This document shows, in pieces, positions 36,885 to 44,463 of a stretch of DNA of 64,000 nucleotides; the first letter of the stretch is position 1; each line of letters starts with the position of its first letter. Source of the stretch: Pirellulales bacterium (GTDB lineage: Bacteria > Planctomycetota > Planctomycetia > Pirellulales > JAEUIK01); NCBI GenBank assembly GCA_019745975.1, contig JAIESQ010000052.1, positions 62,001 to 126,000 on the forward strand. Direction: 5' to 3'. The translations under genes and the position numbers were made by a program. The notes beneath the pieces were generated by a model. It searched no databases and was not told the origin of the DNA. It was given only the letters and a program-made list of their open reading frames with translations.

Positions 36885-39379
36885 ACGAGCGCCCAACCCA
36901 AGTTCTGATAGATCGTGCGCAGCGTCGCCCGGGCCAATCGCACAGTTTGCGCCACCTGCCGCAAGTCGGAACGCACCAGCACGACGTCGGCGGCCTCGAT
37001 CGCCACGTCGGCGCCCGAACCGATGGCGATCCCCAAATCGGCGGCGGCCAGAGCCGGGGCGTCGTTGATGCCGTCGCCCACCATGGCCACGACCTGGCCG
37101 GCGGCGCGCAGGCGGCGCACCTCGGCCTCTTTGTCGGCCGGCAGCACTTCGGCTGAAACGTCGTCGATGCCCACTTGCGCGGCGACCGCGCGCGCGGCGC
37201 GCTGATGATCGCCCGTCAACAACCGCACCTCGATCCCCAGCGACTTCAATTCGGCTACGGCCTGCCGGCTGCTGGGCAGGATCGTATCGGCCACGCCCAA
37301 CAGGCCCACGATCTGCTCTCCGCGGATGACGTAGAGCGCCGTTTGGCCGGCGCTCTGCAACTGCTCGGCAGCGCTGGCGAGCGAGGTGGCGTCGCCCCTC
37401 AGGGCGCGAACGAGGCGCTCGTTGCCGACGCCAACGTCCTGTCTGTCGAGCTGCGCCGAAACTCCTTCGCCTGGGCGCACGACGAGCTCGGTAACGGCAG
37501 GTAGCGGGAGTTTCCGCTCGCGCGCGGCGGCCACGATCGGCACGCCAAGCGGATGTTGGCTCAACTGTTCGATGCCCGCGGCAAGTGCCAACAACTCGTC
37601 TTCACTGACGCCCGGCGCGGGTTGGATCGCCAGCAGACTCGGCTTGCCGGCGGTGACGGTGCCGGTTTTGTCGAGCACCACCGTCGTCAAGCGGCCGGCG
37701 GTTTCCAGGGCTTGGGCATCCTTAATCAGAATGCCGTGCTCACCTCCCCAGCCGCTGGCCACTAGCACCGCGGTCGGAGTCGCCAGGCCCAGCGCGCAGG
37801 GGCACGCCACGACGAGCACTGCCACCGCCGAGCTGGCGGCCCGCCACCAATCGCCGGTCGCCGCGATCCAGGTTGCGAATGTCAGGCCGGCGATCACTAG
37901 AACCACAGGCACAAACCAGGCCACGACTTTGTCCGCGACGCGTTCGACCGCGGCCTTCGATTCTTGCGCGCGGCGCACCAGCTCGATCACTTGCGCCAGC
38001 GCTGTGTGTCCGGCCGTGTGTGTAACGCGCGCCGTCAAGGCCCCAGTGAGATTGACGGTGCCGGCGAGGATCGTGTCGCCGGTCGTTTTCTCGACGGGGA
38101 GCGACTCGCCGCTCAGCCAGGCTTCGTCGGCGGCTGACACGCCGGAAAGCACCTGGGCGTCAAGCGGCACCTTTTCGCCCGGCTTGACGATCAACGTTTC
38201 GCCCACTGCAACCGTTCTCACCAGTACGCGCTCGGGATGTTCACCGCGCACGACGGTCGCCGTCGGCGGCGTGAGATCGAGCAGCTTGCGAATCGCCGCC
38301 GACGCTCGCCCCTTAGCTTGCATCTCCAACAGTTTCCCCAGCGAGATGAACACCAGGATCATGCCGGCGTCCATAAACTCCATGCCGTGGCCAAAGGTGT
38401 GTGAACCGGCAGCGTGAGTGGCAAGCGCATGTCCGCTAGCCAGCGCCGATTGCACGAGCGTGGCGACACCGGCTGCATAGGCGGCCGTGGTCCCCAAGGC
38501 GACGAGCGTGTCCATGTTCGTCGAGCCATGCCGCAACCGCTGCCACGCCCCGACATAGAAGGGCCAGCCGACGTAAAGCTGCAGCGCCGTCGCCAGCACG
38601 AGCGCCAGCCAACCCGACGCCAACAAGGTGATGCCCGTCAGATGACCCACAACGAGCGGCGATAGTAGCAACGCACCAACGACAACGCGCGCCAGCCAGG
38701 CGTTGCGCTCGCGCGACAGCCGCCCGGTGAGCGACGAGCCGAGCGCGTCGAGATTGGCTGGCGACGCGTGGTAGCCGGCCGCTTCGACCGCCTGCTCCAT
38801 TTCGGCCACGCTGGCGCGCGACGAATCGAACACGACCGAGGCCTGCTCGGTGGCCAGATTCGCCCGGGCCCGCTCGACCCCCGGCACGCTCGTCAGGGCG
38901 TTCTCGACGCGCCCCACGCAACTGGCGCAGTGCATGCCGTCGATGTCCAACAACAGCTCGGAGCGATTGTCGCCAGCCCCAGTGGCGGTCGGGCCGCGAG
39001 GCGCACCGGTAACCTGACTGGCAGTGTCGTGCTGTGCACGCGGCGTCGAATCGAGTACCGGCAGGCTCGGTCCGCTGCGCGTGATCACCGGCAAGCTCGG
39101 ACCAGAATGCGTTGGCCCGCTTGACATGGCAATCGCTGGCGAATCTGTCACCGGTACCGACGCTGCGGGCACCCGATAGCCGGCGCGGGCGACCGCTTCA
39201 ACCAGCTCTGGGCGAACAGCATCGTCGGCTTGACCATCGGCCAACTCGACCTCGGCGCGTGCGCCGGCCAGATCGACTACGACGTGCTTCACCCCCGGCA
39301 CGGCTTCCAGCGCCGCGGTCACCGTGCGCACACAGTGCTGGCAGGTCATGCCTTCGATCGGAAGTTGAATCGTCGACAT
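36704..39379 (-). CDS. copA: copper-translocating P1B-type ATPase
   Basis: CopA exports Cu(I) across the inner membrane, using ATP. The ATG at 39379 is chosen because the protein then opens MSTIQLPIEGMTCQHC. Two heavy-metal domains carry GMTCQHC and GMHCASC, separated by a flexible linker of about 80 residues that is rich in Ser, Pro and Thr and has repeated SGPSLPV phrases. Then come eight membrane segments with the ion-binding CPC (VACPCALGLATP), the phosphorylation motif DKTGT, the HP motif (SQHPLG), GDGINDAPAL and a final MALSSVSVVTNSL, all intact. The C-terminus overlaps the convergent acyltransferase gene. Confidence 0.95.
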   Translation of the reverse strand: MSTIQLPIEGMTCQHCVRTVTAALEAVPGVKHVVVDLAGARAEVELADGQADDAVRPELVEAVARAGYRVPAASVPVTDSPAIAMSSGPTHSGPSLPVITRSGPSLPVLDSTPRAQHDTASQVTGAPRGPTATGAGDNRSELLLDIDGMHCASCVGRVENALTSVPGVERARANLATEQASVVFDSSRASVAEMEQAVEAAGYHASPANLDALGSSLTGRLSRERNAWLARVVVGALLLSPLVVGHLTGITLLASGWLALVLATALQLYVGWPFYVGAWQRLRHGSTNMDTLVALGTTAAYAAGVATLVQSALASGHALATHAAGSHTFGHGMEFMDAGMILVFISLGKLLEMQAKGRASAAIRKLLDLTPPTATVVRGEHPERVLVRTVAVGETLIVKPGEKVPLDAQVLSGVSAADEAWLSGESLPVEKTTGDTILAGTVNLTGALTARVTHTAGHTALAQVIELVRRAQESKAAVERVADKVVAWFVPVVLVIAGLTFATWIAATGDWWRAASSAVAVLVVACPCALGLATPTAVLVASGWGGEHGILIKDAQALETAGRLTTVVLDKTGTVTAGKPSLLAIQPAPGVSEDELLALAAGIEQLSQHPLGVPIVAAARERKLPLPAVTELVVRPGEGVSAQLDRQDVGVGNERLVRALRGDATSLASAAEQLQSAGQTALYVIRGEQIVGLLGVADTILPSSRQAVAELKSLGIEVRLLTGDHQRAARAVAAQVGIDDVSAEVLPADKEAEVRRLRAAGQVVAMVGDGINDAPALAAADLGIAIGSGADVAIEAADVVLVRSDLRQVAQTVRLARATLRTIYQNLGWALVYNVLLVPVAAGVLVPLGGFGLSPVAAAAAMALSSVSVVTNSLLLRYRVRIHDIAGRSTP

Positions 39380-39540
39380 GGCAACTGGGCCCCCAGGGCG
39401 ACAGCGGATACTTGCCAGATTATAGAACGCCCGGGAAGAGGTGCCGCCAGTCGATTGTGGATCCGGCTGCCCGTTTGCTCGGGGGTTAAAGGCTGCGACA
39501 ATAGCCACTCTCCCAGCCCACCTTCGGAGCCTGCCAGACC

Positions 39541-40806
39541 ATGCATGCGGAAGTGATCTCGATCGGCGACGAGCTGACCAGCGGTCAACGGCTCGACACG
39601 AACAGCCAGTGGCTCAGCGAGCGGCTCGGCGAATTGGGCGTGCGCGTGCTCTATCACACCACCGTGGCCGACGACCTCGAGGCCAACGTGCGGGTGTTTC
39701 GCCAGGCAGTCGAGCGGGCCGACATCATTGTGGCCTCGGGCGGATTGGGTCCCACGGCCGACGACCTGACGCGCGACGCCTTGGCCGCGGTGAGCGAACA
39801 GCCGCTCGAAATGCGCAGCGAAATCGTCGATCACGTCCGCTCCCTGTTCGCTCTACTTGGGCGCGACATGCCCGAGCGCAACACCGTGCAGGCGATGTTC
39901 CCGCGCGGCAGCCGCGTGATCCCCAACCCCCACGGCACCGCGCCAGGCATTGATCTCGAGGTGCCGCGCGCCGCGGGGCGACCCGCGCGCATCTTCGCGC
40001 TCCCGGGCGTGCCGGCCGAGTTGTTCGAGATGTGGCGGCAAACCGTCGAAAGTTCGATCGCCCAGTGGATTGGCATCCGCCGCGTCATCCGCCATCGCCG
40101 GCTCAAGTGCTTTGGCGCCGGCGAGAGCCACGTCGAACAGATGCTCCCCGACTTAATCCGCCGCGGCCGCGATCCGTCGGTCGGCATCACGGTCAGCGGC
40201 GCGGTGATCACCTTGCGCGTGACGGCCGCCGGCGACACACCCGAAGCTTGCTTCGCCGCGATGGAGCCAACAGTCGCCACGATCCGTGAATGTCTCGGCG
40301 AGCTCGTCTATGGCGAAGAAGAGGAAGAGCTCGAAGACGCCGTGCTGCGGTTGCTCAACGACCAGAACTTGTCGCTGGCCACAATCGAATGGGGCACCGG
40401 TGGCCAGGTCGCGGACTGGCTCAACAATGTGACAAGCACCGTGCCGCGCTTTGCCGGGGGGCTCGTGGTGACGCACTCAGCGGCCCTCGAAAACTTGCTC
40501 TCCGTCCCGGGTGATCTGATCAAGTCCGCGGGAAGCTGCAGCGGGAAGGTCGTTGAAGAAATGGCCGCACGCGGCCGCGAGCGCTTCGGCACCGACCTGG
40601 CACTGGCCACCAGCGACGTGCCGCAGTTGACGAAGATCGACGCCGACGGGCCGCGCGTCTTCTTTGCGCTGGCTTCCAGCCAAGGAGTCATCGTGCGCTC
40701 AACGCGCTACGCCGCGCATCCCTCGATTCTGCGCGTGCGCACCGCGCGCCAGGCACTCAATATGGTGCGGCTCGCGCTGTTGCGCGGACTGACGGTCGAA
40801 AGCTGA
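39541..40806 (+). CDS. CinA-like protein with degenerate C-terminal domain
   Basis: The 421-residue protein has the two-domain CinA layout. The N-terminal MoCF/COG1058 domain is well kept: EVISIGDELTSGQRLDTNSQWL and IVASGGLGPTADDLTRDAL. In other bacteria this domain hydrolyses ADP-ribose-type pyrophosphates. The C-terminal part (about 275-410) corresponds to PncC, the NMN deamidase, whose active-site motif is ESCTGG. Here that reads EWGTGG (Trp284), the catalytic Tyr motif YSN reads HSA, and the GIAGP loop is lost. The C-terminal domain is thus probably inactive. It diverges from copA with about 160 bp between the starts. Confidence 0.85.
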   Translation: MHAEVISIGDELTSGQRLDTNSQWLSERLGELGVRVLYHTTVADDLEANVRVFRQAVERADIIVASGGLGPTADDLTRDALAAVSEQPLEMRSEIVDHVRSLFALLGRDMPERNTVQAMFPRGSRVIPNPHGTAPGIDLEVPRAAGRPARIFALPGVPAELFEMWRQTVESSIAQWIGIRRVIRHRRLKCFGAGESHVEQMLPDLIRRGRDPSVGITVSGAVITLRVTAAGDTPEACFAAMEPTVATIRECLGELVYGEEEEELEDAVLRLLNDQNLSLATIEWGTGGQVADWLNNVTSTVPRFAGGLVVTHSAALENLLSVPGDLIKSAGSCSGKVVEEMAARGRERFGTDLALATSDVPQLTKIDADGPRVFFALASSQGVIVRSTRYAAHPSILRVRTARQALNMVRLALLRGLTVES

Positions 40807-40831
40807 CCGACGCCGCGCGAATCGCCAGCTG

Positions 40832-40999
40832 TTAACGTGGCTTGCGCTCGTCGCGATCAAGGGACGCATCGCTTCCGCCACCGGGGCGCTGCGAGGGACC
40901 GCGAATCGCGACGTGCTCAGCGTCGAACCGCCAGCGTTTGGCTGTGCGCTGGGCGGGCGACATATCCGCTGGCGCGGTGATCTTGCGTGGTTCGTCCAT
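40832..40999 (-). CDS. possible 55-residue hydrophilic protein
   Basis: The ATG at 40999 has AGGA 8 nt upstream and opens a protein MDEPRKITAPADMSPAQRTA that ends in a Gly/Asp/Arg-rich tail. It is very hydrophilic and basic, without a recognisable domain. The ribosome site and codon use are acceptable, but such short ORFs arise by chance in this GC-rich DNA, so I hold this weakly. It would converge with the CinA-like gene, ending 25 bp from its stop. The 260 bp between its start and the ketosynthase-like gene hold nothing clear. Confidence 0.35.
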   Translation of the reverse strand: MDEPRKITAPADMSPAQRTAKRWRFDAEHVAIRGPSQRPGGGSDASLDRDERKPR

Positions 41000-41259
41000 C
41001 CGTGGAGTCCTACAAGCGGCGGCTTGACTGCCAGCGATCGTTGTCCAGTGCCAACGGCTGGAGCATGGTAACGCTGGACCGGGCTTCGCCACAAGGCGGC
41101 TTCTGGCCGCTCGTTACCGATCAGATCGACCGCGCGGGCCAATTGTACGATCGCCCGACGCAGGCCAAGATAAGGCTTCGCGCGACAGGCCAAAGGCCGC
41201 GAACGAGAAGGCGTCTCAGCCGCGACGTGCGCTTACTACTCCAGAGATGATCCTGCTAT

Positions 41260-42531
41260 ATGGCGGCCCGAGACATTGTGATCACTGGCATCGGGGTCGT
41301 CACGCCGATCGGCATCGGTCGCGAAGCCTTCTGGAGCGCGCTCTTGGCCGGCCGCAGTGGGGTCGGCCCAATCACGAGCTTCGACCCACGAGGGCTGCAA
41401 GTTCGCATCGCCGGCGAAGTGCACGACTTCGATCCCAAGCAATACGTCAAGCCGCGCAAGAGCCTGAAAGTGATGTCGCGCGACTCCCAGTTCGCGGTGA
41501 CCGCGGCCGATCTGGCCTGGGACGACGCCGGCCTGGCCGCTGGCACGCTCGACCCGGAACGCATCGGGGCTGTGCTCGGCGCCGAGCGAATTCGCAATGA
41601 ATTCAGCGATATCGAAGCCGCCTATCGCGCCTGCGGCGTCGAGGGTCGCTTCGAACCAGGGCTCTGGCCGACCCGCGGTGCGCCCGAGGGATACCCGCTC
41701 ATGCTGCTCAAAAACCTTCCCAACATGCTGGGGAGTTTCATTTCGATCCTCAAGGACGCCCGCGGCCCCAACAACACCATTTGCCAGGCCGAAGCAGGGA
41801 GTTTGCTGGCGATCGGAGAAGCGGCCGCCTGCCTCCAACGTGGCGCTGCCGACGCGATGATTGCCGGCGGCGCCACCTCGCGCATGCATCCGATCGATTG
41901 GGTCCGGGCCGAACTGATGGATGAACTATCGCACGAAGTCGACAACCCGACGTCGGCCTCGCGGCCTTTCGACGCCCGCCGCAGCGGCCAGGTGCGCGGC
42001 GAAGGGGGAGCGCTGTTCGTCCTCGAAACGCGCGAGCATGCCGCGGCGCGCGGCGCGCGAATTCTGGGGCACGTGCTAAGTTGGGCGTCGTCGGCAGCAA
42101 TACCCGCTGGCAGCGCGGCCGCGCTGCCGGCCGCCATTGAGCGCACGATCCTCGCAGCGCTTAAGAGTGCAAGGCTCGATTCATCGCAGCTTGCGTTTGT
42201 CAGCGCGCACGGCCTGAGTACACGCAAGCACGATGCGATCGAGGCCCTAGCCCTGCGCGCCGCGATCGGCGCACGACCGGTCGTCGCCTTCAAGAGCTAC
42301 TTTGGCAACCTGCTGGCGGCAGGCGGGGCGGTCGAGTTAGCTGCGGCCATCCTGGCTATCAACGAAGGATTGCTCCCCCCCACGCTCAACTACGAAGTGC
42401 CCGATCCAAGCTGCCCGATTGAAGTCGTGCACGGCGAGCCGTTGCGCCACGGTGGCGCTGCGGCACTGGCATTGAACTTCACCGCGGCGGGCCAGGTGGC
42501 GGCAGTCGTCGTGGCTCCAGCGCAGTCCTGA
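41260..42531 (+). CDS. ketosynthase-fold protein lacking the catalytic Cys
   Basis: The 423-residue protein aligns along its length with FabF-type beta-ketoacyl synthases (VITGIGVVTPIGIGREAFW at the start). A gapless match to the FabF nucleophile region reads NNTICQAEAGSLLAIGEAA against the FabF sequence around TACTSG. The catalytic Cys position is Glu178. The first active-site His is present (AHGLST, His317) and the Lys (FKSYFG, Lys345), but the second His is Asn350 in FKSYFGNLLAAGGA. It cannot condense in the usual way. It may be a chain-length factor-like partner or a decarboxylase. The 16-bp gap to queD separates convergent genes. Confidence 0.8.
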   Translation: MAARDIVITGIGVVTPIGIGREAFWSALLAGRSGVGPITSFDPRGLQVRIAGEVHDFDPKQYVKPRKSLKVMSRDSQFAVTAADLAWDDAGLAAGTLDPERIGAVLGAERIRNEFSDIEAAYRACGVEGRFEPGLWPTRGAPEGYPLMLLKNLPNMLGSFISILKDARGPNNTICQAEAGSLLAIGEAAACLQRGAADAMIAGGATSRMHPIDWVRAELMDELSHEVDNPTSASRPFDARRSGQVRGEGGALFVLETREHAAARGARILGHVLSWASSAAIPAGSAAALPAAIERTILAALKSARLDSSQLAFVSAHGLSTRKHDAIEALALRAAIGARPVVAFKSYFGNLLAAGGAVELAAAILAINEGLLPPTLNYEVPDPSCPIEVVHGEPLRHGGAAALALNFTAAGQVAAVVVAPAQS

Positions 42532-42546
42532 CAACCCCAAATCGAC

Positions 42547-43038
42547 TCATTCGTCGACGAGCTCGCAGACGCCCACCTGCCCTTCGCACTCGTCGACCGC
42601 GATCCGCACGCGCTGCGGACGAAGGCTATAGCGCGTCTGCAAATCGTCCAGTAAGCGACGGCCGATGTGCCTGGCCAACAGCTCGGCCGTGGTGTTGGCC
42701 ACCGGCAACAGCACGCAATCGCCGCGAGGAAATACCCAGCGGCGATCTTCGAAGCGAGCTTCCACCTCACGCTCGTCGGCACGCACGTGAATCTGTGGGT
42801 GCTCGGTCGGCAGCAGCATGTGGTGATCGAGCTCAAGCACAATCTCGCGCAACAAATCGCGCAGGGCAATGAAGTCGACGACGTAGTGATTCTCGTCCAA
42901 CGGGCCGGCGACCTCCGCCGTCACCCGATAGTTGTGCCCGTGCAGCCGCTCGCACGTGCCGCCGGCGAAGGTAATAAAATGCCCGGCGCTAAAGACCAGA
43001 TAGTCTTTGGTGAGGCGAACCCAGTAAGACTCGGACAC
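42547..43038 (-). CDS. queD: 6-carboxytetrahydropterin synthase-like protein
   Basis: The 163-residue protein belongs to the PTPS/QueD family, which act on dihydroneopterin triphosphate in queuosine or pterin synthesis. The zinc His ligands are seen in FSAGHF and HGHNY, and the catalytic Cys in CERLHGH. DFIALRDLLREIVLELDHHMLL carries the conserved Asp-His pair. The Glu near the C-terminus (VRIAVDECEG) is also kept. QueD and PTPS cannot be told apart with certainty by reading alone. It is downstream of the citG-like gene on the minus strand (18 bp), so the two may be cotranscribed. Confidence 0.85.
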   Translation of the reverse strand: MSESYWVRLTKDYLVFSAGHFITFAGGTCERLHGHNYRVTAEVAGPLDENHYVVDFIALRDLLREIVLELDHHMLLPTEHPQIHVRADEREVEARFEDRRWVFPRGDCVLLPVANTTAELLARHIGRRLLDDLQTRYSLRPQRVRIAVDECEGQVGVCELVDE

Positions 43039-43056
43039 GAGGCGATTCCCAGGCGG

Positions 43057-43920
43057 CTAGAACTTCAGCGGCATTTCGATTATGCCGTCCCGCAAGGCCG
43101 CGAACAAACCGGCCGCCAGCAGGTCGGCGGTCGTTCCGGGATTACGGCGATGCCCGTCCGATCGCAGCCAGAAATCGAGCTCGGCGACGATTTCTTCGTG
43201 AGCATCTTCGCCCGGCGGGCCGGCCGCCAGCGCCGCGCGCGCTAGCGCCGACGCCTGCTCGGCGATTGCCAAGCCACATTTGCGGGCGATCAAGCTGTCG
43301 GGAAACTCAGCGAGCAGCCGCAATTGAGCGGTTCGCACGGCCTGCACCAGTCCACGCCCTTGGTTCATTTCGCCGGCCAGCCAGGGCACGACCATGCTGA
43401 GGACTTCGGCGAAGTTGTTCGCGTACTGGCGCGCAACCAGGTCGCGATCCGCTGCCAGCCGCATTGCAGCTAGCAGATCGGCCGGCGGATCATCGGCCAC
43501 ATCGGCCTGATCGACGCGCCCCAGCCCGCCCGCCTGGGCCAGTCGTATCGCTTCGTAGACGCATCGCGCATCGGTCGCGTCGAGCTCGGCGAGCACACGA
43601 ACGACGCCTGTCGCCAACGGCGCCTCGCGCGGCACTTTGGCCAATGGCGCCATGAGCATCAGCGTGCCGAGATTCGTATTCGTGGCGACCGCCAGGCGCG
43701 TGCTGGCCACGGCAGTGAGAATCGTTTCACCGACCCTTCGCGCCGGAGCCGCCTCAATGATCGGTGCGATGAGCCCGGCGGCCGCCGCGAAATGATAGAA
43801 GGTGACGTTCTCGAAATCGGCCCCCCGATGGACGTTGCCCGGCTTGGGGATGCTCACCTCCAAGAGACACGCTAGCGAGGCGCATTGGCCGAGTGTCAAA
43901 GAATGTCGTTGCACGATCAC
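43057..43920 (-). CDS. triphosphoribosyl-dephospho-CoA synthase family protein
   Basis: The 287-residue protein matches the CitG/MdcB family, which make the prosthetic-group precursor of citrate lyase and malonate decarboxylase from dephospho-CoA and ATP. The signature is LACLLEVSIPKPGNVHRG, and the middle contains NTNLGTLMLMAPLA. The start is the GTG at 43920, which overlaps the stop of the preceding gene (GTGA), a strong sign of coupling. The track's much longer start is antisense to nothing useful and rich in Arg. No citrate lyase gene is near. In planctomycetes and archaea, such CitG homologues often stand alone and their role is unclear. Confidence 0.85.
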   Translation of the reverse strand: MIVQRHSLTLGQCASLACLLEVSIPKPGNVHRGADFENVTFYHFAAAAGLIAPIIEAAPARRVGETILTAVASTRLAVATNTNLGTLMLMAPLAKVPREAPLATGVVRVLAELDATDARCVYEAIRLAQAGGLGRVDQADVADDPPADLLAAMRLAADRDLVARQYANNFAEVLSMVVPWLAGEMNQGRGLVQAVRTAQLRLLAEFPDSLIARKCGLAIAEQASALARAALAAGPPGEDAHEEIVAELDFWLRSDGHRRNPGTTADLLAAGLFAALRDGIIEMPLKF

Positions 43921-44237
43921 GAACCTGGGGTGTCGCCGTCGGCGGTTGCTTCGCCGTTGTCGCCTCCGCTGGGGCCAGTATGTCGATCGCGCGATTCGAT
44001 TCCTAGTGCCTCGGGCCACTCGGCCAAGTCGCCTTCCGCCACTAGCGGCAGTCCGTCGAGCAATCGCTGCAGTTCGGCCACCAGCACCAGAAGCATCACC
44101 ATCGTTAGCGCTGGATAAACGGCACATCCGAGCACGTCCGACTCGAGCGCGGCGCAGAGTACGCTAAGCGTCGTACCTAGCGCGAACAGGGGTCGCAGTC
44201 GCTTCGTCCCGCTTGGCAGCACTGGCAGCGAGTTCAC
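43917..44237 (-). CDS. small membrane protein of unknown function
   Basis: The 106-residue protein starts at a GTG at 44237 with GGAG 7 nt upstream. It has hydrophobic stretches at about residues 15-32 and 40-57 (PALTMVMLLVLVAELQRLL), then an acidic C-terminal half ending GDTPGS. The stop overlaps the start of the citG-like gene. No family is recognised, and the coupling is the best evidence that it is real. Confidence 0.6.
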   Translation of the reverse strand: MNSLPVLPSGTKRLRPLFALGTTLSVLCAALESDVLGCAVYPALTMVMLLVLVAELQRLLDGLPLVAEGDLAEWPEALGIESRDRHTGPSGGDNGEATADGDTPGS

Positions 44238-44463
44238 GGCGCGTCTCCTTCGCGGCTAATAACCGCGGGGGACGGCAACGGCGCAACCGGGCTTGACGAG
44301 CCGCGGAGCCAAACTCCCCACTCTGTCCCGGCTTCACGTCTCGATGCAACTCAGTAGCACAATGGAGTTAAAAACGGTCGGCGTTGCGTCGCTGCGGCCG
44401 CGACCTAGAATTAGGAAGTTGTCCTGCCGCGATACGTACCTGGCCCGCGATGGTGATCGGCCC

